DNA of 64,000 nucleotides from Paramecium pentaurelia (GCA_905183005.1 CAJJDO010000033.1:377820-441819); one strand, 5' to 3'. Counted from the first letter of the stretch, positions 11,741 through 24,421 are shown. Notes: generated by a model not told the origin, from the sequence alone. Numbers and translations: made by a program.

Positions 11741-13738
11741 TCATAATAATTCAAAATCATCAAATTTTTATTTAATCATCTCCTTCTCTAATAAACTAAC
11801 AATTTATTTTTCTATTATATCATATTCACATAAATCAATAAATCTTGGATATTCCTTTTTTATTAAATCGAAAGTAGCTTAAATCAAGTTTTCTGAATTA
11901 ATCTTTTTATTCTATTTAACTATTTTAACAATAGCAGCATCTACAACATATAAATAATCTGAAATAATTTATTGATTCTTTTCCATCTCAATTTAAATTT
12001 CTTCATTTATTATCATTACTTAATTAGTATTTTTATATTGATAATTTATTTTAAAAGTGTTATTTTCAGATCTAACAATAAGTCCATTATATTATTTATA
12101 GTTGCTTATTTGATTAATGCTTTTTTGAGCATTAAATCTAAGCAATTCCAATCCTTAAGCCAATGGTAATTCTAATTCAAATTAATGATCAATTTTGACT
12201 AATAAATTAAGTTTGCTTAGTCTAGATTGAAATATTATTTTCTTTTTTTAAAATAATAGATCCTCAGATTAATTCTTAATAAAGTTTTCTGCAAATTAAT
12301 TTAATGGTGATGGTAATATTAAATTCTCAATTTGATAAGGCCAAATTGATTTGGGAATCAAATGAAAATGAAATTAGATTGGACTCTTTTTTTAACGAAG
12401 CTTTTGTAAAAATTAATTAGTGAGATTCTGAGATTCTTTTGAATTTTTAATGAATTCTAAACATTCAGAAATCCATTCAGAATTACAATAAGGTTGTAAT
12501 TCATTCAATAATTCTAATTCATTTTAATTATATTCTTTTAAAAGTCTTTTGATAAGAAATTTAACATAATAATTTTGAAAACTCTCTTTATCTGTTAAAT
12601 ATTTTATTAAATGTTTATATTTCTTTATAGAATGTTAATTCTAAAGATTGATTACAGATGCAAGAGTGAAAGAATATTTTTCATAATTTTCATTTACTGC
12701 ATCCTTAATTTTAATAATAATAAATTACTTCAATAGCATGAGTTATAATAGTTGCATTAGTATGTTCCATTGGTAATTGTTCAAAAAGTGTTTGACAAGT
12801 CTTTTCTAAATTTAACATATTTTCAATAGCTGATGTTGGTTGTTGTTGTAAAATAAATATTACTTCTTTATAAATATGTTTTCGACTATAAATCATAATA
12901 AAGAATACAGTGCTGATAGTAATTTAGGTAGTGCATTTATTTCTTATGCAAATTTTACATAATGAAGCATAATCTCAGTATTGAAGTACAATGAATCTAA
13001 ATCATTCATATTAACTTGATTGAATATTAATTGTTTTAATAATTCATTAAGTCTTAATTAAAATTCATTTAAGAATTTACTGGAGAGTTTTTTTTCAGCT
13101 TAAAAAATGATATTTGCAATCTAAACAGATTATGATGGATTAGTATCTAAAATGAATTCTTTATAATAAATTTGAGTCTATTCATAAAATCTTCTTTCAA
13201 ATTATTAATAATTTGGTAATAAAATTAACAAATCTAAAAGCTACAAGGGAGGATCTTCAATTGCTTATTAATTTTATAATGTAACAATGACTTATCTATA
13301 TCTTTTTATTTCTAATAGAGTAACTATCTATAATCTATTCTCAACTTCCACCTTAATTAGTTTTAATAGGATATTTGTGATATAATTTTATACAGGAGTC
13401 TTTATATCCAAATATTTTAAAACATCTTTAATACATAATGATTTTTATTTAAATTTATTCCATAAATCAATTGTCATATCAAATAGAATAGAATCTTCCT
13501 CTATGCTTGAAATATTAAATATATTTTACTTCATTAATGTGTCTATCTTTTCTTTATATTATGAATAATGATCTGATATTAATTCTAATATTTCATCTTG
13601 TCTATGATGATAGCTAAGAAATCTTGTTGCCTTTAAATTATAATCTTAGATTACCTCATAAACTTCAAATTCGTCTGCTTCATTTTTAAAATACTTTGAA
13701 ATAATTTCCAAATCACTATCTTCATTTTCAATAATCAT
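11741..13738 (-). CDS. divergent cullin
   Basis: 649 residues with two introns (a 23-nt one near 12890 and 12704-12728, the latter ending TTAAG). N-terminal half: cullin-repeat-like helices (ERRFYEQTQIYYKEFIL). Middle: the cullin homology segment YLTDKESFQNYYVKFLIKRLL, then IWPYQIENLILPSPL. C-terminus: the winged-helix neddylation domain, DAAIVKIVKQNKKINSENLI, FDLIKKEYPRFID, then IEKQIVSLLEKEMI. The lysine of the IVRIMK neddylation motif is kept as IVKIVK. Cullins scaffold RING ubiquitin ligases. The N-terminal half diverges enough that the cullin subfamily, and hence the substrate adaptor class, cannot be told. Confidence 0.8.
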
Positions 13739-13844
13739 TTTTATTTTTAATTAATTTTTCTAATAAAAATGTAATATAAAAATGATAATCTAAAATATAT
13801 AGAAAAAGGAATGAATAAAATATTGTTAAGCCTTTAAGAATTTA

Positions 13845-16800
13845 TCATTTATTATACTACTCATTTATTTATTATATGGTTTAAGTTTGCTGCCCTTGCA
13901 TATTCATAGATTCATCTGTTCTCAATTAATAACAAAGAACATAGGCTGCTTTTGTAATTACCTAGGATTCACTTGTTTCTGAAACATGAGAATCATCAAA
14001 ATTATACCATTTTTTTGTAAACTATTGAATATATAAAATAAATACTTTATTTTTAGCAAAAGCTGTATAATGACCTCCTCCAAGACCACCAAAATGATTT
14101 GATACAGCATATAAATCATAAAGAACTCTTTATTTATTATTTTCTCCATTATCATCTTCAGTTTCATTTTCATATTCTTGAGGTGTTTTAGAATTTATTA
14201 GATAATCAGTCATATCAAGTCCATTAATTGGAAAATCAACAAAAGTTTCAAGCTTTGATTTAAACATTCTATTGGAAGCTTTAAATCGTTTTAAAGTGAA
14301 TATTAATATTTATGGAGCCTATAATTATATAAAATATTTAATTAACCTTATATATTTACATGCTTTTAAAAGCTTATACATGTTCTTGACAAACTTTACA
14401 ATACCATGTATTCTCTGAATTCAATTATTCTGGTTATTGAGAGAATTACAAACAATCAGCTAAAGTTACGCTGGCAGAATGCTAATTTGAATGGCCATGA
14501 TTCTGAAATGGAGATCTTGATTATGTTGATTCTTCAACTAAAATAATTTTAATTGTAAATTACTTTCAATTTTATTAAGTTTATGATAGTGATTAAAAAT
14601 ATCACTAAGATTTACAGATTTAAATGGACTTTCTTTCCATAAAATAATTATTTCAAAATTGCTTTATGAATCAGATGTAGCAACTTTATTTTTTGTTTCC
14701 TCAAGAGTTTCATCATCGAATTTCACTTCACAATCATTACAATTTTTAGATTAACAATAAGAACATGGATTCCAATAATTACTATTTGATCTATAAAAAA
14801 GACTGTAATACTAATAATAAATTAAAAAAATACTTTATTTAATATATCTTTTTCATAATTCAAGTTTTAGTAATCTTTGAAAAATTAATTTAAGTAGTAG
14901 AATATATTTAAATGCAGTTATTTTCTTGTTATTGATCCATCAAAAATAAAGAATCCATTCTAAAAATATTACATTTTTTAAAATTCCTAATATTTATTAG
15001 AAAATTAAACAAAAAATTTATTTTATATTTAAACTTCTCCATCTTATAATACCCTAAAGCATAATTATGATCTTTTAGCACTTTTTCTTATATCAATAAT
15101 AGATCGATTTTCCCTTAATATTTCAAATGATGTATATTAATTAGCAAAATAAGCAAATAAGTTTTATGGTTTAACATTTAATTCCTAGCCCAATACTTGA
15201 TAATATTCTTTTAATGATATATTCTTATTTTTATCAAATGGAATAATTTTAGAGGTTGAATTAAAGAATGAATCAAAAAATTTAAAAGACATAGTTCTTT
15301 TCTTTTAACTTGGTATTCCTAATTATACCATCAAGTAAGGATCAAATGTGATAGAAAATCTTTCACATTTTGGACATTTTAATGTTGATTTATATTATCC
15401 ATACATCAAATCAACAACAATAGATTAATTTCTAGCTAAATGATTTATCCAACTTTCTTTAGCTACAACAAAATCTGTTCTTCCATCACTATCTTTAGTT
15501 TCAACATATGGTTTCTTTTTAACTCTATTCAAATCTTCATGAATTCCATCTAAAACAAAAGTAATTAATTCAGATGAATCATGTTAATGATAACCTTTAA
15601 ACATTGGTTAAAATTAACCAACAGCTTTTTTATAATTAGTTGGTGTTACAACAGATTTCTCTCCATACCATAACTTTTTTAATAGAGATCCTACTCTTTT
15701 TACTAATTAACCTTTAGTTCCTATAGGATTATCCATATTTATTTCATCAAAATATTGATTACTTAAAAAATATTCTGTTAATGGCATAGTATTTGATATA
15801 CATTATGTGCCACTATTCATAAAACAAGTATTTCCTAAATTACTCAAACCAGCTAATCCTGCAATAGAATTTGGTTATTAACTCAAATCTCTTATAGTAT
15901 CATCATCAGATCCAAATTTCTCACATCTCATACTGTGAAAGTTGTAATCTTTAGATTTACATTCTTATGAACAATAGGTTACTTTCCTACATACACATGG
16001 ATGATTAAGCACTTTAACAACTTAACAATTTTCACACTTTCCTTCGATTTACACGGCTTTATTACGAATACACCAAGGCTTATATTCATCTTTAAACTAT
16101 TTAAATAACATTTTTTTTACTTCTATAATAATCAAATGATTATCTAAAATTCCTACATCTTCAATAGTTTCGTATATTGAATAATGAACATAATCACCCT
16201 AAAAATCAAAACTCATTTCATCATTATTCTCTAATACTCCAACTTATTTTTAAATTTCTGTAAAGAATGCTTTAAATACATCTTTCTAATCTGATTAATA
16301 TCTCCAAATTCTGATATTGTTATCTTTTGCAAAATTCCCAGTGAATGTTGTAATAGTCTTTTGAAGTAAAATATAATAGTCTTTCAATTTCATACTTCTA
16401 TCAACTTATAAATATTCATGATCAAAAGATTATTTCTAAAAAGTATCCATTGCAATCTACTTGATTACTGTTGGATAAAGCAAAGCACTTTTAAACTCGA
16501 ATAATAGTATTCTATAAATACTTTTAATAAATTGACTGCTACTGTTTTATCTGTCCCTTATCCATTAGACCATCTTATAATTGGTGTACCATGATAATAT
16601 GTTGTAAAGAATTGCCAAATCTCCTTATCAACTATAATATAATCAATATTTTCTTAGAGATTCTCTTTCATAAATGTATTCCATGGGTGATCTTTTATTG
16701 GAGAATATTTGAAGCATCTTTGAACTTTATCCTCTAAATTTATGTTTATATGCTCCATATTTAGTTTTCCAAAGTATTTGCTCGGATTTTTGTTAGCCAG

Positions 16801-17016
16801 TAATTCTTCATATGAAACATATTCCTTCCATTGATTTAGCCACCTGAATAATATATTTAAATACTTTAAGCACATAATATAATATTAATTGCTTTGATCT
16901 GATTAAAATCTCTTTTGAAAAGAGTCCATCATTTTTTTGAAATCTAATACTTATCTTTTAAGTTTATCTGCAACTTATTAAGAAACCTTAATGCAATCTA
17001 ATTTATCGTCAGACAT
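13845..17016 (-). CDS. ubiquitin-specific protease with DUSP and MYND domains
   Basis: About 1,006 residues; six introns (21 or 30, 29, 23, 26, 28 and 24 nt) bring the length to a multiple of three. Order: an N-terminal DUSP domain (WLNQWKEYVSYEELLANKNP...YIIVDKEIWQFFTTYYHGTPIIR), a ubiquitin-like stretch, a MYND zinc finger (CENCQVVKVLNHPCVC...CSQECKSKDYNFHSMRCEKF), then a USP core. Catalytic Cys is in LSNLGNTCFMNSGTQC, His in GGLGGGHYTAFAKN, and Asp in WYNFDDSHVSE. The USP core is interrupted by a large insert, as in USP4/11/15. The intact triad predicts active deubiquitination. The choice between a 21- and a 30-nt first intron changes only three residues. Confidence 0.9.
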
Positions 17017-17483
17017 TGTTTAGTATATTTTAATTAATTAATTATTAAATTTCTGAACTTCTCCTGATAAATACTGAAAAATATATACATTGATCCCAAT
17101 GTAAAATATTTAATAAAATTATCATTCAATCTTAGAAACTATGATTTATTTTAAAAAATTCTATTGTTTACTATATGTATAGTTTATTTTTGATCTTATA
17201 ATATTTTCATTCTTAAGTTAATTAAACATTGTGTTTTATTTAATTATTTAAAGAATAAATTAAGAATTTTATTTATCTCTCTAATTAAATATTATAAAAA
17301 CCTTTAATTAGTATTCCAATATTATTTACTTTAAAAATGTTATACTGATCTCTTTCTCACATATATTAAATGAATAAGAATCTCTAATTGATTATTCTAA
17401 TTAATAAATGATTGTAAATTAGATAGATTGGATGATTCATATATATATTAATAAATTATTTAGAAACTTCTCTATTTAAAATA
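17017..17483. other. AT-rich intergenic region between divergent genes
   Basis: 467 bp between the start of the USP gene and the start of the CK1-like gene. It is almost pure A/T with no sustained reading frame, repeat array or RNA-like fold that I can see. As both neighbours start here it should hold two promoters, but no motif stands out. Confidence 0.6.
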
Positions 17484-18548
17484 ATGATTTCTAATGTTGA
17501 TACATTTTAGATGTTTAACATAATTAAAGAAATTTATGAAAACGAAAACCAAAAAGTTTACATCTCTAATCTGAAAGATAAATTCAAGATAATAGTTTTA
17601 AAAGTTGAGGTTGGTAATAAAAAGTACCTCTACAATTAATATATTATACTTGACTAATTGAAATTCGTTTCAGGAGTACCAAAAATACTGAACTATGGTT
17701 ACGTTGCAAATGAAAAGTATAAAAAATCATTAATACAGGTTTTACTATTCTATTGATTATTATGGTAAATCAGTTGCTGATATTCTAAATAAATATGGAA
17801 CTTTAACCCTATAATCAGTATTATCAATAGGAATATCTATACTTAGAATTTTAAGTGGAATTCATAGATAAGAAATTATATATGGTAACATTTGTCCTGA
17901 AAATATTGTTTTTTCAAAAGAAGGAGTAGATCATGATTCTTAATTACATTTAATTGGATTTGGTTAAGCTTATTTAAAATATGAAAAACCAAAAAGATTT
18001 TAGAATTAAAAGTCTTTGCCATACTATATTCAAAACAATCGTGTATCATCTAAGAAAGATGATTTAGAAAGTTTGGGATATCTTCTAATAAAATTGAGAA
18101 AAGGTATGATTTTATAATATTTAAAGGAACTTTACCATGGGAATAATTGCCTGAATAGTTGATGGGGAAAAAGAAAATAGAATGTTTAAAATCAAATGAA
18201 TTATTATAAGGACTTCCATATGAATTTAGATTTTTCTTTCAATAAATCAATTTATTTAATGAAGAACCAAAACATTAATACTTGATTAAGTTGTTAAATT
18301 CAATTATGCTAAAATATTGCAAGACTACACAACATTGCATTACAGAACTAAACTAATTAACTCCAATTACTGAAATTTCAAATGAAACAGGTTCATCAAT
18401 GGATAGTTGTTATCTTTGTACAATAATCCCTTAGAATATGAGTCATTTGAATGTATTGACAAATAGAGAATAAGACTCATCAATTGAAGAAAAGCTTAAG
18501 AGATTGTAATTGATATCTAAATAATATAAACTTATTAGTAACCTATGA
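17484..18548 (+). CDS. casein-kinase-1-like pseudokinase
   Basis: 339 residues, introns of 22 and 23 nt. The fold follows CK1 kinases: YYSIDYYGKSVADILNKYG (hinge and helix D), SILRILSGIHRQEIIYGNICPENIVF (catalytic loop), LHLIGFGQAYLKYE (DFG region), KKDDLESLGYLLIKL (helix F), GTLPWEQLPEQ. Key catalytic residues are gone: HRD reads IYGN, the catalytic Asp is Asn, DFG is GFG, and the N-terminus shows no glycine-rich loop or obvious VAIK lysine. It should therefore be a pseudokinase, acting as scaffold or regulator. It resembles the many CK1-like paralogues of ciliates. Confidence 0.8.
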
Positions 18549-18717
18549 GCATATTTATTTTAATAATTTTTATATTGTCTTTGAATATATATATATATAA
18601 CTAATAAATAATCAACAATAAAATTCTTGTTGATCATTTTTTTTATTTATTGTAATTATAAATGATAAATAATAACTAAAAATTGATAAACACAAGAGAA
18701 ATTATATTGATATTAAA

Positions 18718-19706
18718 ATGGATATAGACAAATATTTAGAGATTTTAAGAAATGTAAGATGCTTAACTGAACGAGATACTCATATAATTTGTGAATTAGT
18801 TAAAGAAATTTTAGTAGAAGAGGCAAATGTAGTTTAAGTAAATACTCCAGTAATAATATGTGGAGATATACATGGACAATATTTTGATTTATTAGAACTA
18901 TTTAAAATAGGAGGTTAAATTCCAGATAAGAATTATTTATTTAGTGGAGATTATGTTAATCGGGGGTAATTTAAATTCATTGATTTTTATAGGCATCATT
19001 CTGTTGAAACCTTTCAATACTTGCTTTGTTTAAAGATTAAATATCCAAAAAATATTACTTTATTGAGAGGAAATCATGAATCAAGATCTTAAACTTAAGT
19101 TTATGGATTATATGATGAAGTGCATAGAAAATATGGGAACATTCACCCTTGGTAATACTTTTGTGAAGTATTTGATTATTTACCTTTATGTGCATTAGTG
19201 GATCAAAAGGTTTTTTGTGTACATGGAGGTTTGTCTCCATAAATAAAATCAATAGATTAGATACGACCAATTGGTTTTGATATAATTATATTTTGAATAG
19301 ATCGAAGAAATGCGAATGATTATGAAGGTTCTATGGCAGATATATTATGGTCAGATCCTGAATAAGATTTAGATGGATGGATAGCTAATCATAGAGGAGG
19401 AGGATAATGTTTTGGAAAAAAAGTAGTAGAATAATTCAATCATATTAATGGATTAATTTTGATTACAAGATCACATTAATTGATAATGGATGGATATAGA
19501 TATGAATTTTATGTAAAATAGAGATTAAAAATTAGAAATAATTAGTGACTGTATGGTCAGCTCCTAATTATTGTTATAGATGTGGAAATAAAGCATGCAT
19601 AATGAATTTAGATATAAATTTAGAACAGAACTTCTTAGTATTTGATGAATCTTAAGATTCAACTTCAGACATCATTAATTAAAAAGTGCTACCTTATTTT
19701 TTATGA
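18718..19706 (+). CDS. PP2A-group (PP4/PP6-like) serine/threonine phosphatase catalytic subunit
   Basis: 303 residues, the usual size, after removing introns of 27 (18966-18992), 27 and 23 nt. Motifs in order: ICGDIHGQYFDLLELF, GDYVNRG, LLRGNHESRS, VYGLYDEVHRKYGN, CVHGGLSP, DRRNANDYEG, DILWSDPEQD, RGGGQCFGKKV, VWSAPNYCYRCGN. The C-terminus ends LPYFL, matching the YFL ending of the PP2A group. The metal ligands in GDIHG, GDYV, GNHE and CVHGG are present. Odd point: GDYVDRG reads GDYVNRG (AAT at 18958-18960), and that Asp normally pairs with the catalytic His. It may be a reduced-activity paralogue or a base error. Confidence 0.9.
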
Positions 19707-19776
19707 ATTTATATTTGAAATATATTTTATTTATTAATTAATTCTAAATAACTTATTGGTATAATAAATTTATTTA

Positions 19777-21670
19777 ATGAAAAAGATATCACCAAGTTTA
19801 TTGGATTATCAATCTGCAGGTCAGGGATATCTACTTAAATATATTCAGACATTAAATGAAGAAGAATAGAATAAAATTATTCAAAAATTACAGAAATATG
19901 ATATAAAATAACTGTATTAAGTAAAATTATGTTTAGAAGTTAGACTTATCAATAATACAAATCAAAGATAGTATAGATGAAACCATATGAGAAAATCAGA
20001 TGTTTAGAGTTTGATGAGAAGGATTAAGAGATTGGATATACAACAATAGCAGAGGGCAAACGTATAAGGCAATCCTCACTATTTAGTGGCAATCGTATTG
20101 AGTGCTCAGCAAAACATTAGTTTGTTAGACATCCAGTTGCCTTCACATAAGTGTTTGTTACAATTATATTGTGAAAGAATTTGGAGTCTTTAGAATTTAA
20201 TCAAACAACATTGTGGAAAATGTTTACCAATATTGATATTTATTATGACTACAAATATTAATCATGATATGATTACTAGCTTTTTTTCAGAAAAAAAACA
20301 TTTTGGTTTATAAGAAGATCAGATATTTGTTATTTAATAAGATTAATTACCATTATTTAATTTGGAAGGACAAATTCTATTTAGTAATTAATTTTAAATT
20401 TTTGATGAATGCATTGGAAATGGATATATTTATTTAAATTAATCTGTTTTAGATACAATGAAATTAATGGGAATAACTATTCTTCATTTATGTTCTATAG
20501 AAAATGTACTTTGTAAATTTGGAGATCCTATTTGGATTGGTGCATTCATTAAAAATCAATTATATTTAAGTGCTAAATGTGTACAGAAACGTAGTTTTGA
20601 TGAAAATCTAGGAATTATAATCAATTAATTTGATTAAGGTTTATAATATAAAGGTATAATCATTTAGAATTTTATATTATAGAATATGATGAAATTACAT
20701 ATAATGATTTATTCAAAAGAGATTAAAATGGATGTTTATCTAATTCAGATGGAGTAATTGGTTAAATCTTATGTTCATTGGATTATGCACTTGAACTTTG
20801 TTGCAATTATAAAAAATATATTTTGTCTAAGTAGAGATTTACAATCAAATTAGTTTCCATATTAGATAAAAGAAATGTACATATTTTGATTACATAACTT
20901 CCAGATCAATCAAATCTATCTCATAACCTAATGCACTTAAATTTGAATTGACATATTATGTAGCTATTCCTTATTGTCCTATTTAATTATTTGGATTATT
21001 TAGAGTCAAAAGGGAAGATGAATATGCTCCAATCCTTAATCCATCAAATTAAAGTAAAGACACCATTCATACAGCACGTTAAGCTTATATGCAAAGAGAT
21101 TAAAAATGGATGTCTTAATTAGGTTTTGAAATCAATTAAGAATTTGAGATTTCACCTAAATTAACTTATTTTGGAGAAGGTTTAGAGGAAGCTATTAAAA
21201 TGTAAATCAAAAATAAATAATAAATACCTCTTATTCTACATAGTGATAAATAAATTAGAACTGTTAGAATGAATAGTGTTCATAATTACACTATGATTAA
21301 TCAATTTTATATTGATAATGTAAATTTTCAAAAGAAATCTAATATTATTCAAAGATCAAAAGAAAATAACCTAAAAGTATGTTTATCATATCCTTAAAGT
21401 TCATCTAACAAATAATCAACTTAAACATTAAATACATAAAGTTTCTTATAACAAAAAATGAGCATTCATTAAAGTTTAAATCATATCAAATAACCAATTT
21501 CCACTTCAATAATCACTCCAACTAGTAATCAAAATTTTCAATTGTCAAGTAGATAAAGTATAGATCGATAACCAAATCGATAAACTGATTATTATCATAG
21601 ACTTAATCTTAATTAATTAAATAAGCCTTTATATTATGTACCTAATACATATTATCTACCAAAAAAATGA
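19777..21670 (+). CDS. UDP-N-acetylhexosamine pyrophosphorylase (UAP1)-like protein, catalytic loop lost
   Basis: About 604 residues. Introns at about 20655 and 20827 (29 nt each) are clear; an in-frame TGA near 19978 is best explained by a 21-nt intron (19971-19991), less certain. Full-length UAP1 collinearity: FIMTTNINHDMITSFFSEKK, IGNGYIYLNQS, LHLCSIENVLCKFGDPIWIG, YDEITYNDLFKRDQNG, FHIRQKKCTYFDY, PNALKFELTYY, LFRVKREDEYAPILNPSN, then EISPKLTYFGEGLEE. But the nucleotide-binding loop LLAGGQGTRLG, near residue 85, reads VLSAQQNISLL, so pyrophosphorylase activity is unlikely. A 110-residue Ser/Gln/Asn-rich tail is added. Confidence 0.8.
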
Positions 21671-21703
21671 TTAAATAAATAACATTATTTTAATATTTAT
21701 TTA

Positions 21704-23025
21704 TCACAATAAATTATAATTTTATTAAACTCTTTCCCAAAACTCTTCTGATGCTTGGTTTAATTGGATTTCATATTAAATTAAGCTCTTTGCCAATCTA
21801 TAATAATTCTACTACTTCTCCAACTACCATTCAACCTAATTTTTACCTTGAATTTGTCAATCTCTATATATCCCAATAATACAGTAAGTATATCACATAT
21901 AAATTACATATTTTCAATATCCTTACACACCTAATCAATCTAAACTTATAACTTTGCTATTTAATCTTCCTTCTTTGTTGTACTAAATAAGTTCTTTATT
22001 GATGATTTTCCTGCCAATACTTCTTACAATTAAATTTAAAGTTCCTTTTATTTCTATTCATAAAACACCTTCTACTATTCATATTTCTCTCTTTATATCA
22101 TTGTTTCTAAAAATGCCCTCACTTATTTTGATTCCTTCTTAATTTCTTAATATAATGATTAAAATTCATTCTATTGTAATAAATTAATGTAATTATTTAG
22201 CAATTAAGATGGATACTCATCATTTTTTATGTTCTATATTACTAATTTATCTTAACTCTCACTAAACTCTAACAAAACTTGCTATTCATAAGCACCCAAT
22301 TAATTTTATAAGAAATTAGCCATTTATTCTTAAAAATTTTATTTTGCTTCAGCTATATTTCTATAATTTTTAGAAATAATATACTTAGCAATTTATTTAA
22401 AATTTTCAACCATTGGATTCACTCTTTTTAGAAATTAATGAAAATCTGTTATTTTTTGAATTAATTCTCTATTGATTTCTCTCTAAATTCATTAAGTAAA
22501 AAAATAATTACTCCTGAAAGATCAGTAAAAGTATCTTAATATTTGTTTATTATTTCATCGTAAGTCAATTTTGGTACTTATGACAAAGCCTAAAAATAAG
22601 TGTTTTATTTACTTTTTCAATATCACCATTAGACTTAATAAATAACTAAAATTCTTCAGAATACCAGAAGTATTTAGTTTGAGCCATAATCCTCATCCAT
22701 TCTTATAATGAATTCATTCTATCATCTATGAACTTCTAATCCATGTTTCCCTAAATATTGTAGAATATTTAAATATACAATTGCCTTTCTTGGTGGAAGT
22801 GGTGGAATATAACAACCAGGCCACTTTGTTATAAGAAATTGACGAATAAGTCGAAAATCACTAAACCTACGTATTACATCAAATTATCCATTCTTATCCA
22901 TTCCTCGGACTGAATAAGTTGTGTACTTGTTAAGTCCCGATTAAACCTTTGGATCGCTGACTTCAACTGAGATCTTTAATAATCTCTACATCGATATATA
23001 ATACCTCGAAATCATCTTAGTTCAT
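21704..23025 (-). CDS. PX-BAR sorting nexin (SNX1/2-like)
   Basis: 399 residues with introns of 19, 28, 23, 29 and 23 nt. N-terminus: PX domain, LLKISVEVSDPK, YTTYSVRGMD, VIRRFSDFRLIRQFL and IPPLPPRKAIGNMDQKFIDDRM, which would bind phosphatidylinositol phosphates on endosomes. The rest is a helical BAR domain with coiled-coil repeats, ending EIQLNQASEEFWERVQQNYN. A likely retromer-type membrane-remodelling subunit. The start is ambiguous: ATG 23025 with a 19-nt intron gives MNQDDFERLLKIS, while ATG 23015 without it also stays in frame. It is convergent with the UAP1-like gene; the stops lie 33 bp apart. Confidence 0.85.
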
Positions 23026-23044
23026 GAATAATATTATATAAAAT

Positions 23045-23806
23045 TCATTTTCTATGTGTAATTGAGTGGTATAATTGTGAATAAAACATTGTTGCCAAAA
23101 TTGCAGCTCCTATTGGTCCTCCCACATAAATCCACATATTAATCATCTAATCCCAATTCTTGGCTAAACAATCAAAGACAGTCAGACTTAGAGCAGCAGC
23201 TGGATTAAGTAAACTATTACTAGATGTAATTGTATATCTATCAAAATATATTTGATAATATTACTCTCTGCAAGCATAATATATACATGATAGGATGACT
23301 AATGTAGCTATTCTATTTTAAGATAATGAAGTCTCTTTAACAAAGCAAATTAATGCAAATATCAAAAAGATTGTGGATCCAATCATTTCTCCAAATAATG
23401 AGGCAGCTAATTCTTTAATAGGTTCACTAATTTATTTTAATTTCTTACTCTTCTATATATGGAGCCTTGTCCATATTCAATAATAAAAATGATAATGCAG
23501 CTCCACCAAATGCTCCTAAAAATTGAGGTAAGAAGTAGAAAAACATTGTGCCATATGGTATACCTCCACCTAAAGCCATAGCTAATGTTATTGCTGGATT
23601 GAAATGACCTCCACTTAATCTACCAAATACAAGCATACATCCAAATAATCCCAATGCTACTTAATATGCTTCATTTCTAATTGTATTTTATTGTATTACT
23701 GACTGCATACACTTATATATACTAAAAAGAATGTCCCTAAGAGTTCAAAAATGAAGATGTTCTTTTTAGATATTGCTTGTTTTTGTTCTTCTGTAATTTG
23801 TTCCAT
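23045..23806 (-). CDS. aquaporin / major intrinsic protein
   Basis: 229 residues, introns of 23, 22 and 27 nt. Both half-helix motifs are present: GGHFNPAITLAMALGGG (first NPA) and SNSLLNPAAALSLT (second NPA). Six hydrophobic segments are visible. The residues after the first NPA and the ar/R region should set water versus glycerol selectivity. The second motif has Ser-Leu-Leu before NPA and Ala-Ala-Leu after it, lacking the usual Arg of NPAR, which suggests altered selectivity. Localisation could be plasma membrane or contractile vacuole, but that is inference. Confidence 0.88.
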
Positions 23807-23842
23807 AAATATTAAAAAAATTTTTAATTAAGATTTTAATAT

Positions 23843-24192
23843 ATGGGTGTAAGAGTCACTTATCGTAGAAGAACCAGCTATAACACAAGATCAAATAAGA
23901 TCAGAAAGGTCAAGACTCCAGGTATTTAAATCCATCTACTCTAGGTGGTAGAGTTGTGACTTAATATCCAAATAAAAAGACAAGTGCATCAACATGTGCA
24001 GATTCTAATTTGAGTATTGTTTTGAATGGTCTTAAAAGAATTAGACCAACAAAACTCAAATAACTTTCAAGAAGACAAAGAACAGTCTCTAGACCATATG
24101 GAGGTGTCCTTAGTGCTGGAGCATTAAAAAATCGCATCATTAGAGCATTCCTTGTTGAAGAGGTTAAGATAGTAAAATAAATCAAAAAGTGA
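23843..24192 (+). CDS. RPL34: large-subunit ribosomal protein eL34
   Basis: 108 residues after removal of a 23-nt intron (23922-23944) placed very early, as in many ribosomal protein genes. Basic protein beginning MGVRVTYRRRTSYNTRSN, with KTPGGRVVTQYPNKK and RPYGGVLSAGALKNRIIRAF, the conserved eL34 core. A component of the cytosolic 60S subunit. Divergent from the aquaporin; ATGs are 36 bp apart. Confidence 0.93.
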
Positions 24193-24421
24193 TTAATCAT
24201 ACATTTAAAATTTATCTATATAAGATAATATAATTGCATTTAATTTAATCATTACATCTTATTATATTAACTTAATCTATTAAATTTATCATCATCAAAA
24301 AGAATTATCTTATAAAGAAATCTTAATTGATATATCAAGTGAAATGATGAAAATTCATATTAATTTGTATAGAATAACAAATATTGATTTTATTTACTAT
24401 TATTTATTTTTATTAACGATT

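Noticed and set aside
23961..24200. Minus-strand frame over the eL34 gene
   Set aside because: Ribosomal protein eL34 on the plus strand is unambiguous.
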